From CAWCDJ01 sp963796675 (GTDB taxonomy: Bacteria; Acidobacteriota; Terriglobia; Bryobacterales; Bryobacteraceae), in assembly GCA_963796675.1 (NCBI GenBank), contig CAWCMS010000008.1, positions 1 through 64,000 of the forward strand: 64,000 nucleotides of DNA, read 5' to 3'. Shown in pieces: positions 18,886 to 27,305 of this stretch. Each line of letters opens with the position of its first letter. Position 1 is the stretch's first letter. The position numbers and the translations under genes are program-made. The notes beneath the pieces are model-generated. The model had not been told where the DNA came from. It saw only the letters and a program-made list of their open reading frames with translations, and ran no database searches.

Positions 18886-18888
18886 TAG
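17800..18888 (+). CDS. IS630-family transposase
   Basis: This is a 362-residue DDE transposase. The N-terminal helix-turn-helix region (about 35-75) reads LNNSEVAKRLRITGATVCKWRERF. The catalytic Asp-Asp-Glu triad is visible in VLCVDEKSQ, HLVMDNYGTHK and WLNLVERLFAEL. Length and motifs are intact, so it may be active. The coding frame runs through the right inverted repeat (SDSGH), and its TAG stop (18886-18888) is built from the duplicated TA target plus the next base. The stop therefore depends on the insertion site. Confidence 0.92.
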   Translation: MAIGRPTRPLSVTPDEKLKLALLARRPKTSQALAMRARIVLGCSEGLNNSEVAKRLRITGATVCKWRERFRVNRLEGLLDEPRPGTPRSITDVQVEEVVTKTLESMPTNSTHWSTRLMAQKSGLSQTAIVRIWRTFGLQPHRVENFKFSKDPQFVEKVRDIVGLYLNPPDRAIVLCVDEKSQVQALNRTQPILPLAPGVPTRQSHDYERHGVTSLFAAMDVASGVTISNCYRRHRHQEFLRFLNDIDANLPGGVDVHLVMDNYGTHKVTKVRTWLARHPRYRVHFTPTSGSWLNLVERLFAELTQRCVRRGSHTAVRSLEKAMLDYLDQRNKDPKAFVWTADADLILGKVARLSKRISDSGH

Positions 18889-18907
18889 TGTCCCGAGTCA
18901 GAAATAA
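18888..18907 (+). repeat. Solo IS630-type left-end repeat
   Basis: GTGTCCCGAGTCAGAAATAA resembles the left inverted repeat of the adjacent IS630 element (GTGTCCTGAGTCAGAAATAC) with two differences. It abuts the TA at the right end of that element. It may be the remains of an earlier related insertion, or a hot-spot end into which the present copy inserted. Confidence 0.55.
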
Positions 18908-18909
18908 CC

Positions 18910-19362
18910 CAGCTCGCACGTGAGGCCGGCGCGTACGTCATCGGCACCGGGCGCGCTGCCGGCCGTCAGACGGCTCTCGACTTCGGCGCACAGGAGTTCG
19001 TCGATCTCGATAACGACACCCTAGAAGATGTCGGTGGGGTCGATCTGGTTTTCGATGTCCTCGGCGGCGACATCGCGAAGCGGTCTGCGGGTGTGATTCG
19101 CGCCGGAGGAACGCTGGTGACCATCGCCGGCCCGACTGAGGCACGGCCCGCTGGCGGCCTGACTATCGACTTCGTTGTCGTGCCCGATCGCGCCAAATTG
19201 AGTGAGGTCGTCCAGCGGGTCCGGTATGGTCGGCTGCGGACGAACATCGGCAAGGTGGCTGCCCTCGACGATGCCGTCGCCGCCTTCAACCCGACCGAGC
19301 GGATCAAGGGAAAGACGATCATCCGCGGATCGGAGAGAGTGACAAGACGATTAGCTGCTTAG
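18910..19362 (+). pseudogene. MDR-family zinc-type alcohol dehydrogenase/quinone oxidoreductase, 3' fragment
   Basis: An open frame with no start encodes the C-terminal ~150 residues of a medium-chain dehydrogenase/reductase. It begins inside the Rossmann fold (QLAREAGAYVIGTGRAAGRQ) and continues ALDFGAQEFVDLD, GGVDLVFDVLGG, AGGTLVTIAGP and ALDDAVAAFNPTERIKGKTII, which are standard for the NADPH:quinone reductase branch. The first half, including the catalytic domain, is missing exactly where the IS630-type repeat ends, so insertion or IS-mediated deletion removed it. It is not expected to be functional. Confidence 0.85.
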
Positions 19363-19468
19363 AGCCTTAGCGTGCCGCGCAAGATTCTTACAGCGACACC
19401 TCTCGAACTACTGGCCGCGCTATAGCGCCACGAAGCGCCGGCGGGCGTCGGCGCGGTCCCCTCAGCGG

Positions 19469-19645
19469 CTAGAGGTTGGTGGTCAGGTAGTCGGTCGGCA
19501 CGACGTAGTTACCTTCGACCGCCTGCGCCCACACCTTGTACTCGTAGGGGCACATCGGAGCACCGCTGCAATTCAGATCGTAACGGCCGCTCGCGCCGGC
19601 CGGACGTGCCGTCGTCTCGTGTTCCGATAATTTGAATCGATTCAT
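19469..19645 (-). CDS. Hypothetical 58-residue protein
   Basis: A short frame from ATG 19645 encodes MNRFKLSEHETTARPAGASG, a Cys/Tyr-containing middle and VVPTDYLTTNL at the end. I recognise no family. It has no transmembrane segment or signal peptide. The start lies within a perfect TGAATCGATTCA palindrome and is divergent from ribokinase. No ribosome site is obvious. It may be real because its composition is protein-like, but evidence is thin. Confidence 0.35.
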   Translation of the reverse strand: MNRFKLSEHETTARPAGASGRYDLNCSGAPMCPYEYKVWAQAVEGNYVVPTDYLTTNL

Positions 19646-19710
19646 AGAAAGTTCGCGTTGACTTGGGCGGGGAGCAGTATAATAATATGGAGTCGCTATG
19701 AATGGATTCA
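19633..19710 (+). promoter_or_regulatory. Ribokinase promoter with two LacI-type operator candidates
   Basis: TTGACT (19658-19663), 16 bases, TAATAA (19680-19685) forms a promoter. A perfect palindrome TGAATCGATTCA (19633-19644) lies upstream of the -35 and a near copy TGAATGGATTCA (19699-19710) lies downstream of the -10. The two are 66 bp apart, as for paired operators. A related site (TGAATCGGTATCA) precedes the lacI-family gene at 38895. Confidence 0.55.
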
Positions 19711-19735
19711 AGCACATTCGGGAGCACCGACTCCG

Positions 19736-20698
19736 ATGACCCCAAGTGGCCCGATCGTGGTGGTGGGCAGCGTCAACATGGACATCGTCGTTCCGGTACC
19801 CCGTCTGCCAGGCAGGGGTGAGACGATTAGCGGCGGAGATTCTGCGTTTTACGGTGGGGGAAAGGGGGCCAACCAGGCGTGTGCCGCACGCAAGCTTGGC
19901 GCACTGGTCACGATGATCGGCGAGGTTGGAAGCGACCCCTTCGGGACGGCGCTGGTCAGCGGCCTCAAACAGGTCGGCGTCGACGTGACCAAGATCGGAA
20001 CCGCAGAGCGACCCTCGGGATGTGCCTCCATCTATGCGCTTCCGGATGGGCAGAATGCGATCGCCATCTCTCCGGGCGCCAACGCGATGCTCGATCCGGA
20101 GACCGCCCTTGCCAGACTGAACGCCCTTCCACATCCTGCTGCCGTTCTACTACAACTGGAAATCCCGCTCGAAACGGTGGAAGCCACTCTGGATTGGTGC
20201 CGGGAGCACGGAGTGCGGACCATCCTGGACCCCGCGCCCGCACCGGCGGCCTCCTCCAACTTCCTCGAAAAAGCCAGCATCCTGACTCCCAACCAAACGG
20301 AAGCGGCCTATCTGATCGGCGAGTCGTCACCAATTGCCGATTTCGCGGAAGCGGAAAAGGCAGCCGCCATCCTCTTTCAGCCGACGCTCGAAGCTGTGGT
20401 GATCAAGTTGGGCCCTCTCGGCTGTCTCGTCCGCACGGCCGATGGAACCGAGCGCGTCAATGGATACTCTGTCACGGCGGTCGATACCACGGCAGCCGGA
20501 GATGCCTTCAATGGCGGGCTGGCCGTTGCTTTGGCCGAGGGTAGGTCGATCGTGGAAGCGGCGGCCTTCGCCAACGCGGTCGCCGCAATTTCAGTCACGC
20601 GGCACGGCGCCCAAGCCTCGTTGCCCGACCGCGGCGAAGCGGATCGTTTTATGGAGCGTGATCGTTCTGTTGTGATCGCGGGAGCTGGAGCAATCTGA
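19736..20698 (+). CDS. rbsK: Ribokinase (PfkB family)
   Basis: This 320-residue sugar kinase would phosphorylate ribose to ribose-5-phosphate with ATP in the cytoplasm. The N-terminal signature is GSVNMDIVVPVPRLPGRGE and GGGKGANQACAARKLG. The C-terminal signature DTTAAGDAFNGGLAVAL has the catalytic Asp (AAGDAF). I chose ATG 19736 because it gives the normal N-terminus (GPIVVVGSVNMD); an upstream in-frame ATG at 19658 overlaps the promoter. The permease gene follows after 18 bp. Ribose identity is the usual assignment for this subgroup; other pentoses or nucleosides are possible. Confidence 0.88.
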   Translation: MTPSGPIVVVGSVNMDIVVPVPRLPGRGETISGGDSAFYGGGKGANQACAARKLGALVTMIGEVGSDPFGTALVSGLKQVGVDVTKIGTAERPSGCASIYALPDGQNAIAISPGANAMLDPETALARLNALPHPAAVLLQLEIPLETVEATLDWCREHGVRTILDPAPAPAASSNFLEKASILTPNQTEAAYLIGESSPIADFAEAEKAAAILFQPTLEAVVIKLGPLGCLVRTADGTERVNGYSVTAVDTTAAGDAFNGGLAVALAEGRSIVEAAAFANAVAAISVTRHGAQASLPDRGEADRFMERDRSVVIAGAGAI

Positions 20699-20716
20699 TG
20701 TCGCGATGGAGGTCCG

Positions 20717-21712
20717 GTGTTCGTTGTCAGTGACGTTTGGCTAGCCACGCTGTTCTGCGTGGTGACCATGCTCGGCTGGGGTTCGTGGGCCAACACGCAG
20801 AAACTCGCCGGCAAGGACAAGTGGCCATTCCCGCTCTATTACTGGGACTATGCCCTGGGTGTATTCGGATTCGGCGTCGTCTTTATGCTGACTCTGGGAT
20901 GTTGGGGCAGCACAGGGATGAATGCCATCGAGAACTTGTTCTCCGCAAGTCCCACGGCGGTCGCCCATGCCTTCTTCAGCGGGGTTCTATTTAACTTGTC
21001 CAACATCCTCCTGGTGGTTGCTATCGATATCGCCGGAATGGCGGTGGCATTTCCGATCGGTGTCGGTTTGGCGCTGGTCATCGGCACCATCGGTTCGTTT
21101 CTGCATTCGCCCAAAGGAAACCCGGCGCTCCTCTTTCCCGGTATTGCGCTGGTCGTCGTGGCGATGGTCCTGTCGGCGATGGCCTACCGCAAGCTGCCGC
21201 AGCGGACGGAGACGAGTTGGGCCAAAGGGGTTGTGTTCTCGGTGCTGGCCGGATGTCTGATGGGCTTCTTCTATCCGGAGCTCGTCCAGTCACTTTCTCC
21301 TGCATTCGACAAGGCACCGATTCAGGCCGGATATCTGACGCCGTACACCGCGCTCGCGATTTTCGGTGTGGGACTCCTGGTGAGCAACGTCGTCCTCAAC
21401 ACGGTCTTTATGCGCGTGGAATCCGTGCGCTATGCCGACTACTTTAGGGGCACCGGGCGGGCCCACCTCATTGGTCTACTCGGCGGCATGATCTGGATGG
21501 GGGCTCTCGGTTTCAACCTGATCGCATCTGGTGCGGTCGGTCCCGCTGTGTCGTATGCCCTCGGACAAGGCGCCACGCTGGTGGCTGCGATCTGGGGAGT
21601 ACTCATCTGGCGCGAGTTCCGGCATTCTCCACCAGGCACCTATCGTTTGATCTCGTTCATGTTTTTCGCCTATGCCGGAGGCCTCGCACTCGTCGGTATG
21701 AGCAGCTTTTGA
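20717..21712 (+). CDS. Sugar/ureide-type permease (GRP/DMT-like, ~10 transmembrane helices)
   Basis: This 331-residue membrane protein has about ten hydrophobic segments and no soluble domain. The N-terminus LATLFCVVTMLGWGSWANTQKL and FPLYYWDYALGVF resemble GRP sugar transporters and plant-type ureide permeases. The GTG start at 20717 is supported by GGAGGT about five bases upstream. It is in an operon-like arrangement with ribokinase (18-bp gap), so it probably imports ribose or a riboside for that kinase. Substrate is not visible in the sequence. Confidence 0.75.
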   Translation: MFVVSDVWLATLFCVVTMLGWGSWANTQKLAGKDKWPFPLYYWDYALGVFGFGVVFMLTLGCWGSTGMNAIENLFSASPTAVAHAFFSGVLFNLSNILLVVAIDIAGMAVAFPIGVGLALVIGTIGSFLHSPKGNPALLFPGIALVVVAMVLSAMAYRKLPQRTETSWAKGVVFSVLAGCLMGFFYPELVQSLSPAFDKAPIQAGYLTPYTALAIFGVGLLVSNVVLNTVFMRVESVRYADYFRGTGRAHLIGLLGGMIWMGALGFNLIASGAVGPAVSYALGQGATLVAAIWGVLIWREFRHSPPGTYRLISFMFFAYAGGLALVGMSSF

Positions 21713-22086
21713 GCCGCAGAAAGGAGCGCTCGAGCAGAGAAGAAGCCGCTGAATCCCTTCTAGTACAGTTTCCCTTCGATATGCCGCACTATTCTTGTGT
21801 CTGACCGCTCGCTGCGCGTCGCCCAAAGCTCCCGCTGCTGAAGAGAAGGCATCTTCCGGGCCGCCCTTCGCCCGGTCCATCTCCTTGACATCGTATAAGA
21901 TATTAGATACCATTCTCCTCGAACTATCCGTAACGGTGAATGCGGTGACAGAATGGCTCCTTTACATGCAGACGCGAAGCCGCTTTTCCACCGGCAAGAT
22001 CCTCGTCCATATGACGATTTGTACTGCAACCAAGCTCCAGCAGGTCAAACAGGTCCCGGCTCCAGTGGTACCCATCGGGCACATTC
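21713..22086 (+). promoter_or_regulatory. Intergenic region with promoter and GntR-operator candidate
   Basis: No gene is supported in these 374 bases. TTGACA (21885-21890), 17 bases, TACCAT (21908-21913) is a likely promoter for the rraA-like operon, giving a leader of about 165 bases. The imperfect palindrome GTATAAGATATTAGATAC (21893-21910) overlaps spacer and -10 and has the AT-rich, GTAT/ATAC-ended form of FadR/GntR-type operators, so the GntR regulator at the end of this operon could bind it. Confidence 0.45.
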
Positions 22087-22734
22087 ATGACAATTGACAC
22101 GCAAAGAGTGGTCGAACAATTCGTTGAATTTGATCCAGCCACCTTATATGAAGCGGCTGGCCGCGAGGGCATGGTCGATCCGTCGATCCGGCCTGCCTGG
22201 CCTGGAGCGCGCGTCTGCGGCGTTGCGTTCACGGTGGAATGTCCACCCGCCGACAACCTGATGTTGCATCACGCGGTCGCCGCCGCCAAACCCGGGGTCG
22301 TCATCGTGGCGACCTTGGGCGGCTATCTGCTGAAGGGCGCCTGGGGAGAGATCCTCACGGTAGCCGCTCAAGTCCGTGGCGTCGTGGGGCTTGCGGTGGA
22401 TGGTGCTGTCCGGGACATTAAGGCCATCGCGGAGCGCCGGTTTTCGACCTTCAGCCGCGGATTGGCGATCGGCTCATGTACGAAAGAGCGCGTCGGAACC
22501 CTGGGTTGCCCGATCCAGTTCGGCGGCGTCACGGTGTGTTCCGGTGATCTCATCGTCGGCGACGAGGACGGGATGGTCGTGATCCCCAGGGGCCGCGCCG
22601 AACAGGTGTTGGAGGCGGCGAGGCGGCGGAGCCAGTACGAGGACAAAATCAAGGAAGGGCTCATCCAGGGCAAGACCACCATTGAGCTGCTCAGCCTGGC
22701 ACCTCTTCCGCAGTCGGGGGCTACAGGTAAGTGA
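22087..22734 (+). CDS. RraA-like / HMG-type aldolase family protein
   Basis: This 215-residue protein has the RraA-fold signatures ADNLMLHHAVAAAKPGVVIVA, GGYLLKGAWGEILTVAAQVRGVVGLAVDGAVRD and GDLIVGDEDGMVVIP. The conserved Arg-Asp pair in DGAVRD binds substrate and metal in class II 4-hydroxy-4-methyl-2-oxoglutarate aldolases. The family includes aldolases/decarboxylases and, in some bacteria, RNase E inhibitors. Here the catabolic neighbours (alcohol and aldehyde dehydrogenases, GntR) favour an aldolase or decarboxylase. It is the first gene of the operon reading through to the GntR regulator. Confidence 0.8.
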   Translation: MTIDTQRVVEQFVEFDPATLYEAAGREGMVDPSIRPAWPGARVCGVAFTVECPPADNLMLHHAVAAAKPGVVIVATLGGYLLKGAWGEILTVAAQVRGVVGLAVDGAVRDIKAIAERRFSTFSRGLAIGSCTKERVGTLGCPIQFGGVTVCSGDLIVGDEDGMVVIPRGRAEQVLEAARRRSQYEDKIKEGLIQGKTTIELLSLAPLPQSGATGK

Positions 22735-22878
22735 ACGGCTCTCAGGGTGGGACTTCGTCGCGCGTCCGCGCGGGCAACTGTATCGACCCGGGTACGAAGC
22801 GGTGACCCAACTCGACGATCTAGAGAGCCAAGTGGAGGTCGAATTCCCGGCATTCATCACCTAGGAATTCCGTCAGAC
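22735..22878 (+). other. Gap with possible gene remnant
   Basis: The frame ending at 22864 reads PRGQLYRPGYEAVTQLDDLE and on to a TAG-terminated FPAFIT, which looks like a protein C-terminus with no start. It may be the leftover of a deleted gene between the rraA-like and dehydrogenase genes. I do not recognise the family. Confidence 0.3.
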
Positions 22879-24054
22879 ATGAACATCGATTTCGGCCAGT
22901 CCTTCAATTTCTTTCCGGTCCCGACGGATATTCATTTCGGCTTCGGGATTCTGCGGACCTTCCCGGAGCGGATCCGATCCGCAGGCGGTACGCGTGCATT
23001 TGTGGTCACCGACCCGGGCCTTCGGGCTGCTGGGATTCTTGACCAGGTCACCGGCCTTCTGCAGTCAGCAGCCATTGAATTCGACGTCTGCGACCGCGTG
23101 AAACCGGACTCGGGAGCCGCCCTGATCGACGAGACGACCGCCGAGCTCAAACAACGGGGTTCCGATATCGTCATCGGGATCGGAGGCGGCAGTTCGCTCG
23201 ACACCGCCAAGGCCGTGGCCGCCCTCGCCACGAATCCGGGACCGGCGCTTTCGTATATCGGCTTGCACAAAATCCGCAACCGGCCGCTTCCCATGATTGC
23301 GATTCCGACCACGGCGGGCACCGGTAGCGAGGTCACCTTGTGGGCGGTCTTCACGAACGAGACCAACGGCCTGAAGGTGGCGATCGGGAGCACGCTGATT
23401 TATCCGACCGTGGCGCTGTGCGACCCAGACCTGACGCTGGGCCTCCCGCCACTGCTCACGGCAGCCACCGGCATGGATGCACTCGCCCACGCGATCGAGT
23501 GCTATACCAACAACGCCTGCCAGCCGATCTCGGCATCGCTCGCGCTCACTGCCATCGAACTGCTCGGCCAGCATCTGCGCAGCGCCGTCCTGAACGGCCG
23601 CAATCGGCAGGCTCGCTACGGCGTCATGTTGGCTGCTACCATGGCGGGAATCGCGATGAACCCGACGCGCCTCGGGCTGGCACACGCTCTCGCGATGCCG
23701 CTCGGAAGCTGGGACCTGCGCGTACCACACGGCATCGTGCTCGCCGTCACCTTGCCCCCCGTAATGGAATTCAACTATGTGGCGGAGCCCGACCGTTTTG
23801 TGGATGTGGCTCGAGCCCTTGGCGAAGAAGTAGGTGGGCTACCGCGCTTGGAAGCGGCCGAACGAGCGGTAAGCGCAGTTCGCAAACTGGCACGGGATAT
23901 CGGTATTCCGAAGAGCCTTTCGGATTACGGAGTTCGCGAAGAGCACATCCGTCCGGTGGTGGAAGAGGCCATGAAGAGTGGGAATGTACCGGTGAACCCA
24001 CGCCGCGCTTGCGCGGAGGACATGATGCGAATTCTGAGGCAGACGCTCGCTTAG
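22879..24054 (+). CDS. Iron-containing (group III) alcohol dehydrogenase
   Basis: This 391-residue NAD(P)-dependent dehydrogenase has the nucleotide motif IGIGGGSSLDTAKAVAAL. The metal ligands are in MDALAHAIECY (Asp and His), RLGLAHALAMPLG (His) and RVPHGIVLAV (His), all present. ATG 22879 gives the family-length start; upstream in-frame codons do not look conserved. It would oxidise an alcohol or reduce a small aldehyde formed in the pathway, followed by the aldehyde dehydrogenase encoded 8 bp later. The substrate is unknown; lactaldehyde- or hydroxy-acid-type compounds are plausible given the RraA-like neighbour. Confidence 0.88.
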   Translation: MNIDFGQSFNFFPVPTDIHFGFGILRTFPERIRSAGGTRAFVVTDPGLRAAGILDQVTGLLQSAAIEFDVCDRVKPDSGAALIDETTAELKQRGSDIVIGIGGGSSLDTAKAVAALATNPGPALSYIGLHKIRNRPLPMIAIPTTAGTGSEVTLWAVFTNETNGLKVAIGSTLIYPTVALCDPDLTLGLPPLLTAATGMDALAHAIECYTNNACQPISASLALTAIELLGQHLRSAVLNGRNRQARYGVMLAATMAGIAMNPTRLGLAHALAMPLGSWDLRVPHGIVLAVTLPPVMEFNYVAEPDRFVDVARALGEEVGGLPRLEAAERAVSAVRKLARDIGIPKSLSDYGVREEHIRPVVEEAMKSGNVPVNPRRACAEDMMRILRQTLA

Positions 24055-24062
24055 GACAAGCC

Positions 24063-25508
24063 ATGGAGAGTTACTGCAATTTCATCGACGGCAAGTGGGT
24101 CCCCGCGGAATCCGGTGAGTCCTATGTGACGCACAATCCGGCACATCCGGAACAGGAACTGGGCGCGTTTCCTGCTTCTGGAGCTGCCGATGCCGGCATG
24201 GCGGTGGCGGCGGCCGATACCGCGTTCCAAGACTGGGCGCAAGTTCCGGGACCCCAGCGGGGAGCGATGCTCTATCGTTTCGCGCAACTCCTCGAAGAGG
24301 CCAAAGGCGAACTCGCCACGATCATCACGCAGGAGCAAGGCAAGGCCCTGGCGGAATCGACAGGCGAGGTGCAGCGCGCCGCGGTCGAAGCGCGTTATAT
24401 GGCCGGCGAAGCGAGCCGGCCGGTGGGACTGACGTTCCCCAGCGAACGCGCCGGCTTCTCCTGCCACACCGTTCTCGAACCGCTTGGTGTTGTCGCGGCC
24501 ATCAGCCCCTGGAATTTTCCGGTGGTGACGCCAGTCCGCAAGATTGCCCCTGCGATTGCCTACGGGAACACAGTCGTCTTCAAACCAGCATCCCTAACGC
24601 CTCGTTCCGCGGTATTCGTAACCGAGTTACTGGCGCGATCCGGTGTACCGAACGGCGTAGTGAACCTCGTAATCGGACCGGGATCGGCCGTGGGTAGCAG
24701 CCTCGTAGCCGACCGCCGAGTTCGCGGAATCAGCTTCACCGGATCGAGCGACATCGGGACCAGGGTTTCGGAAGGAGCGGCGCACCGGTTTGCCAGCGTC
24801 CAACTGGAGTTGGGTGGCAAGAATCCGGCGATCGTCATTCATTGCGACGACCTGGAGAGTGCGGCTCGGGAGATCACTTCCGCGGCATTTCTCTGCAGTG
24901 GGCAGCGTTGCACGGCGTTGAGCCGGGTGATCGTGCTCGAAACGCAGGCCGACGCTTTGGTAGAACAGATTCTATGCCAGGTCGATCGCATCAAAGTGGG
25001 CGACGGGATGGCCCCTGCCACCACGATGGGGCCGCTGGTGAGTAATGCCCAACTCGATACCGTGGGTCGCTATGTCAGCCAGGGTGTCGAGTCGGGATGC
25101 ACTCTGCTCGCCGGTGGCAGAGCGCTGGTCGAGGATCCGGACCGTGAGGGATACTACTATGCACCAACGGTTTTCGACCACGTCCCTCCGCAGTCTCCGT
25201 TGGCCCGCGAAGAGATCTTCGGCCCCGTGCTGCCGGTAATCCGGGTGCGCGACGCGGATGAGGCGATCGCGGTCGCGAACGATACCCGCTACGGGCTCGC
25301 CGCCGCGGTATTCAGCTCACAGCCGGAGATCACGCGCAAAGTGGCCACCCAAATCCAAAGCGGGATGGTCCATATCAACCACGGCACGGCCAGTCAGGCG
25401 CATGTGCCTTTCGGCGGTTGGAAAGACTCCGGGAGCGGGGCATTTTCCATCGGCCCGACAGCTAGAGAATTTTTCACACACGTAAAGGCGGTTTATGCCA
25501 AGTGGTAA
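24063..25508 (+). CDS. NAD(P)-dependent aldehyde dehydrogenase (succinate-semialdehyde type)
   Basis: This 481-residue enzyme has the complete ALDH catalytic set: Glu249 in LELGGKNP, Cys283 in SGQRCTA, the N-linker NFPVVTPVRKIAPAIAYGN and the cofactor motif GISFTGSSDIGTRV. It resembles the succinate-semialdehyde/glycolaldehyde/2,5-dioxovalerate group that acts in sugar-acid breakdown. The ATG at 24063 lies 8 bp past the alcohol dehydrogenase stop. Its 3' end overlaps the GntR start by 14 bp, indicating co-translation. Confidence 0.9.
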   Translation: MESYCNFIDGKWVPAESGESYVTHNPAHPEQELGAFPASGAADAGMAVAAADTAFQDWAQVPGPQRGAMLYRFAQLLEEAKGELATIITQEQGKALAESTGEVQRAAVEARYMAGEASRPVGLTFPSERAGFSCHTVLEPLGVVAAISPWNFPVVTPVRKIAPAIAYGNTVVFKPASLTPRSAVFVTELLARSGVPNGVVNLVIGPGSAVGSSLVADRRVRGISFTGSSDIGTRVSEGAAHRFASVQLELGGKNPAIVIHCDDLESAAREITSAAFLCSGQRCTALSRVIVLETQADALVEQILCQVDRIKVGDGMAPATTMGPLVSNAQLDTVGRYVSQGVESGCTLLAGGRALVEDPDREGYYYAPTVFDHVPPQSPLAREEIFGPVLPVIRVRDADEAIAVANDTRYGLAAAVFSSQPEITRKVATQIQSGMVHINHGTASQAHVPFGGWKDSGSGAFSIGPTAREFFTHVKAVYAKW

Positions 25509-26199
25509 AGATACCAGGAGCGCCGGCCCTACATTCGAGCCTTTATCGAATGGCCTGCAATTAGGGGCGCGAGTCTACCAGATACTGTTGAAGAGCATCG
25601 TCAGCGGGCAGGTCGCCCCGGGCGCTCAACTCCGGCCGGACGGCATTGCACGGCAACTCGAGGTCAGCACCACACCAGTGCGCGAAGCCATGCAACGGCT
25701 GGAGAGCGAGGGGCTCGCCGTAAAGCACTCCTACCAGGGGTGGTACGTCCGAGAGCACACCAAGGATGAGATCCACGAGCTCTACGAACTCCGGGTGGCG
25801 CTCGAGAAGGTCAGTGTCGAACTGGCGTGCCAGCGAATCACCGACGACGAGATCGAATGGCTTCGGCGGCACCAAGAGACCGGTGAGACGGCTCTGGCCG
25901 ACAGCGACATGGACGCCTACCGAACCTACAACCGCGACCTGCATGTTGCCATTATCCGCGCGGCGCGGAACTCGTACCTGTCGGGAATCATGGCCCAACT
26001 ACAGTCTCAAAGCGAGATGCTGATCGCCCGCACCATCCGGATCATCGGCCGCCCACTGCGCGCCATCAAGGAACATGAGCGCCTCATCGAACTGATCGCG
26101 GCACGCAACGCCGTCGAGGCCGGCTGCCTGATGAGCCAGCACATCTCCAGCGCGCTCGAGGACATCATCTCGCTGCGCGAGGATGCAGCCGAACGGTAA
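25495..26199 (+). CDS. GntR/FadR-family transcriptional regulator (FCD domain)
   Basis: This 234-residue regulator has an N-terminal winged helix (about 22-85: RPDGIARQLEVSTTPVREAMQRLESEGLAV) and a C-terminal FCD ligand domain (about 90-225) with ELRVALEKVSVELA, RDLHVAII and EHERLIELIAARNA, whose Asp/His residues usually hold a metal-bound organic acid. It overlaps the aldehyde dehydrogenase gene, so it is probably the autoregulator of this operon, with a candidate operator at 21893-21910. The likely effector is a carboxylate from the pathway. Confidence 0.88.
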   Translation: MPSGKDTRSAGPTFEPLSNGLQLGARVYQILLKSIVSGQVAPGAQLRPDGIARQLEVSTTPVREAMQRLESEGLAVKHSYQGWYVREHTKDEIHELYELRVALEKVSVELACQRITDDEIEWLRRHQETGETALADSDMDAYRTYNRDLHVAIIRAARNSYLSGIMAQLQSQSEMLIARTIRIIGRPLRAIKEHERLIELIAARNAVEAGCLMSQHISSALEDIISLREDAAER

Positions 26200-26231
26200 T
26201 AGCCCGAGACCGGGGTCTGGGAGACGACACG

Positions 26232-27218
26232 ATGAAAGTGGCAGTCCTTTTCCTCCTGATGGCGGCCATCGTCTGTGGACAGACGGTGCCGATCATCTTC
26301 GATACGGACATCGGCGACGATGTCGATGATGCGCTGGCGCTCGCGCTGGCGCTTCAATCTCCGGAGTTGGAGGTGAAGGCGATCACCACCGTGGCCGATG
26401 CCGCGGAGATGCGGTCTCGCTTGGCGTGGAAGGAACTCGGCATCTATGGGCGGCGCGACATCCCGATCGGCGTCGGCGTGGACGAACCCCTTCTGGATCC
26501 CGTCCACGTGCGTCGCCACGCACAATTCGATGCAGTGACCGCGGCAGACGTGATTCCCGGTCGTCCGCAGCGAGCGGTAGATCTGATCATCCGTACCCTG
26601 CTCGAATCGCCGCGGAAGATCACGATCGTGCCTATCGGCCCCCTCACCAACATCGCGCTGGCGCTGAAGATGGAGCCGCGGATCAAGAGCAAAATCGAGC
26701 GCATCGTCCTCATGGGCGGCGCGTATTACATCCCGAAGCTCGAATACAACGTCTACCGTGACCGCATCGCCTCGGAGATCGTTTTCAATTCCGGCGTCCC
26801 GGTCACCGGCGTCGGGCTCGACGTGACCACGCGATGCAAATTGACCGCCGCGGATATTGACCGGATCAAGGCGGCGGGACATCCGGCGGCGGAGTTCTTG
26901 ATTCGCTCCATCCAGTTGTGGCGGGAACTCCCAATGAACTCCATGCCGACGCTGCATGATCCGCTCGCCGTGGGTGTCGCCATGATGCCTGATCTGGTAG
27001 AGACCGAACTCGGAACCGTCCAGGTCGAGACCGCGAGTCCGATGCTCTATGGGTTGACGCTCTTCACGCCGGCGAACCAGCTGGCTAAGGACGTCCCGTT
27101 GCCCAAGGTATCGGTGGCGCGGAACGTGGACGCGCAACGGTTCTTAAAATTGTTTATGGAGCGGGTCACCGCCCCACCGAGGTCCGCCGGTTCAACGGAA
27201 AGCGGACACCGTCAGTAG
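26232..27218 (+). CDS. Secreted nucleoside hydrolase (inosine-uridine-preferring type)
   Basis: This 328-residue protein has a signal peptide (MKVAVLFLLMAAIVCGQ) directly followed by the diagnostic metal/ribose site PIIFDTDIGDDVDDALAL. The family motif IVPIGPLTNIALAL is followed by VLMGGAYY and MPTLHDPLAVGVAM, the His-Asp of the active site. Nucleoside hydrolases split the N-glycosidic bond to give ribose and base. Export is less common than cytosolic location and implies riboside cleavage outside the cytoplasm. This fits ribokinase and a permease in the same element. Confidence 0.87.
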   Translation: MKVAVLFLLMAAIVCGQTVPIIFDTDIGDDVDDALALALALQSPELEVKAITTVADAAEMRSRLAWKELGIYGRRDIPIGVGVDEPLLDPVHVRRHAQFDAVTAADVIPGRPQRAVDLIIRTLLESPRKITIVPIGPLTNIALALKMEPRIKSKIERIVLMGGAYYIPKLEYNVYRDRIASEIVFNSGVPVTGVGLDVTTRCKLTAADIDRIKAAGHPAAEFLIRSIQLWRELPMNSMPTLHDPLAVGVAMMPDLVETELGTVQVETASPMLYGLTLFTPANQLAKDVPLPKVSVARNVDAQRFLKLFMERVTAPPRSAGSTESGHRQ

Positions 27219-27305
27219 CCAGACAACGATCGAATGGAGACGGTTCGACGGCGCCTGCGCGCGCCGGGCGGGATCCTTTTGTCAAAAATCGGGAAGGAGA
27301 TTCAA

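Noticed and set aside
19469..20134. A 221-codon minus-strand frame over the ribokinase gene
   Set aside because: It is a shadow of ribokinase in its first part; only the last 58 codons, outside ribokinase, might be coding.
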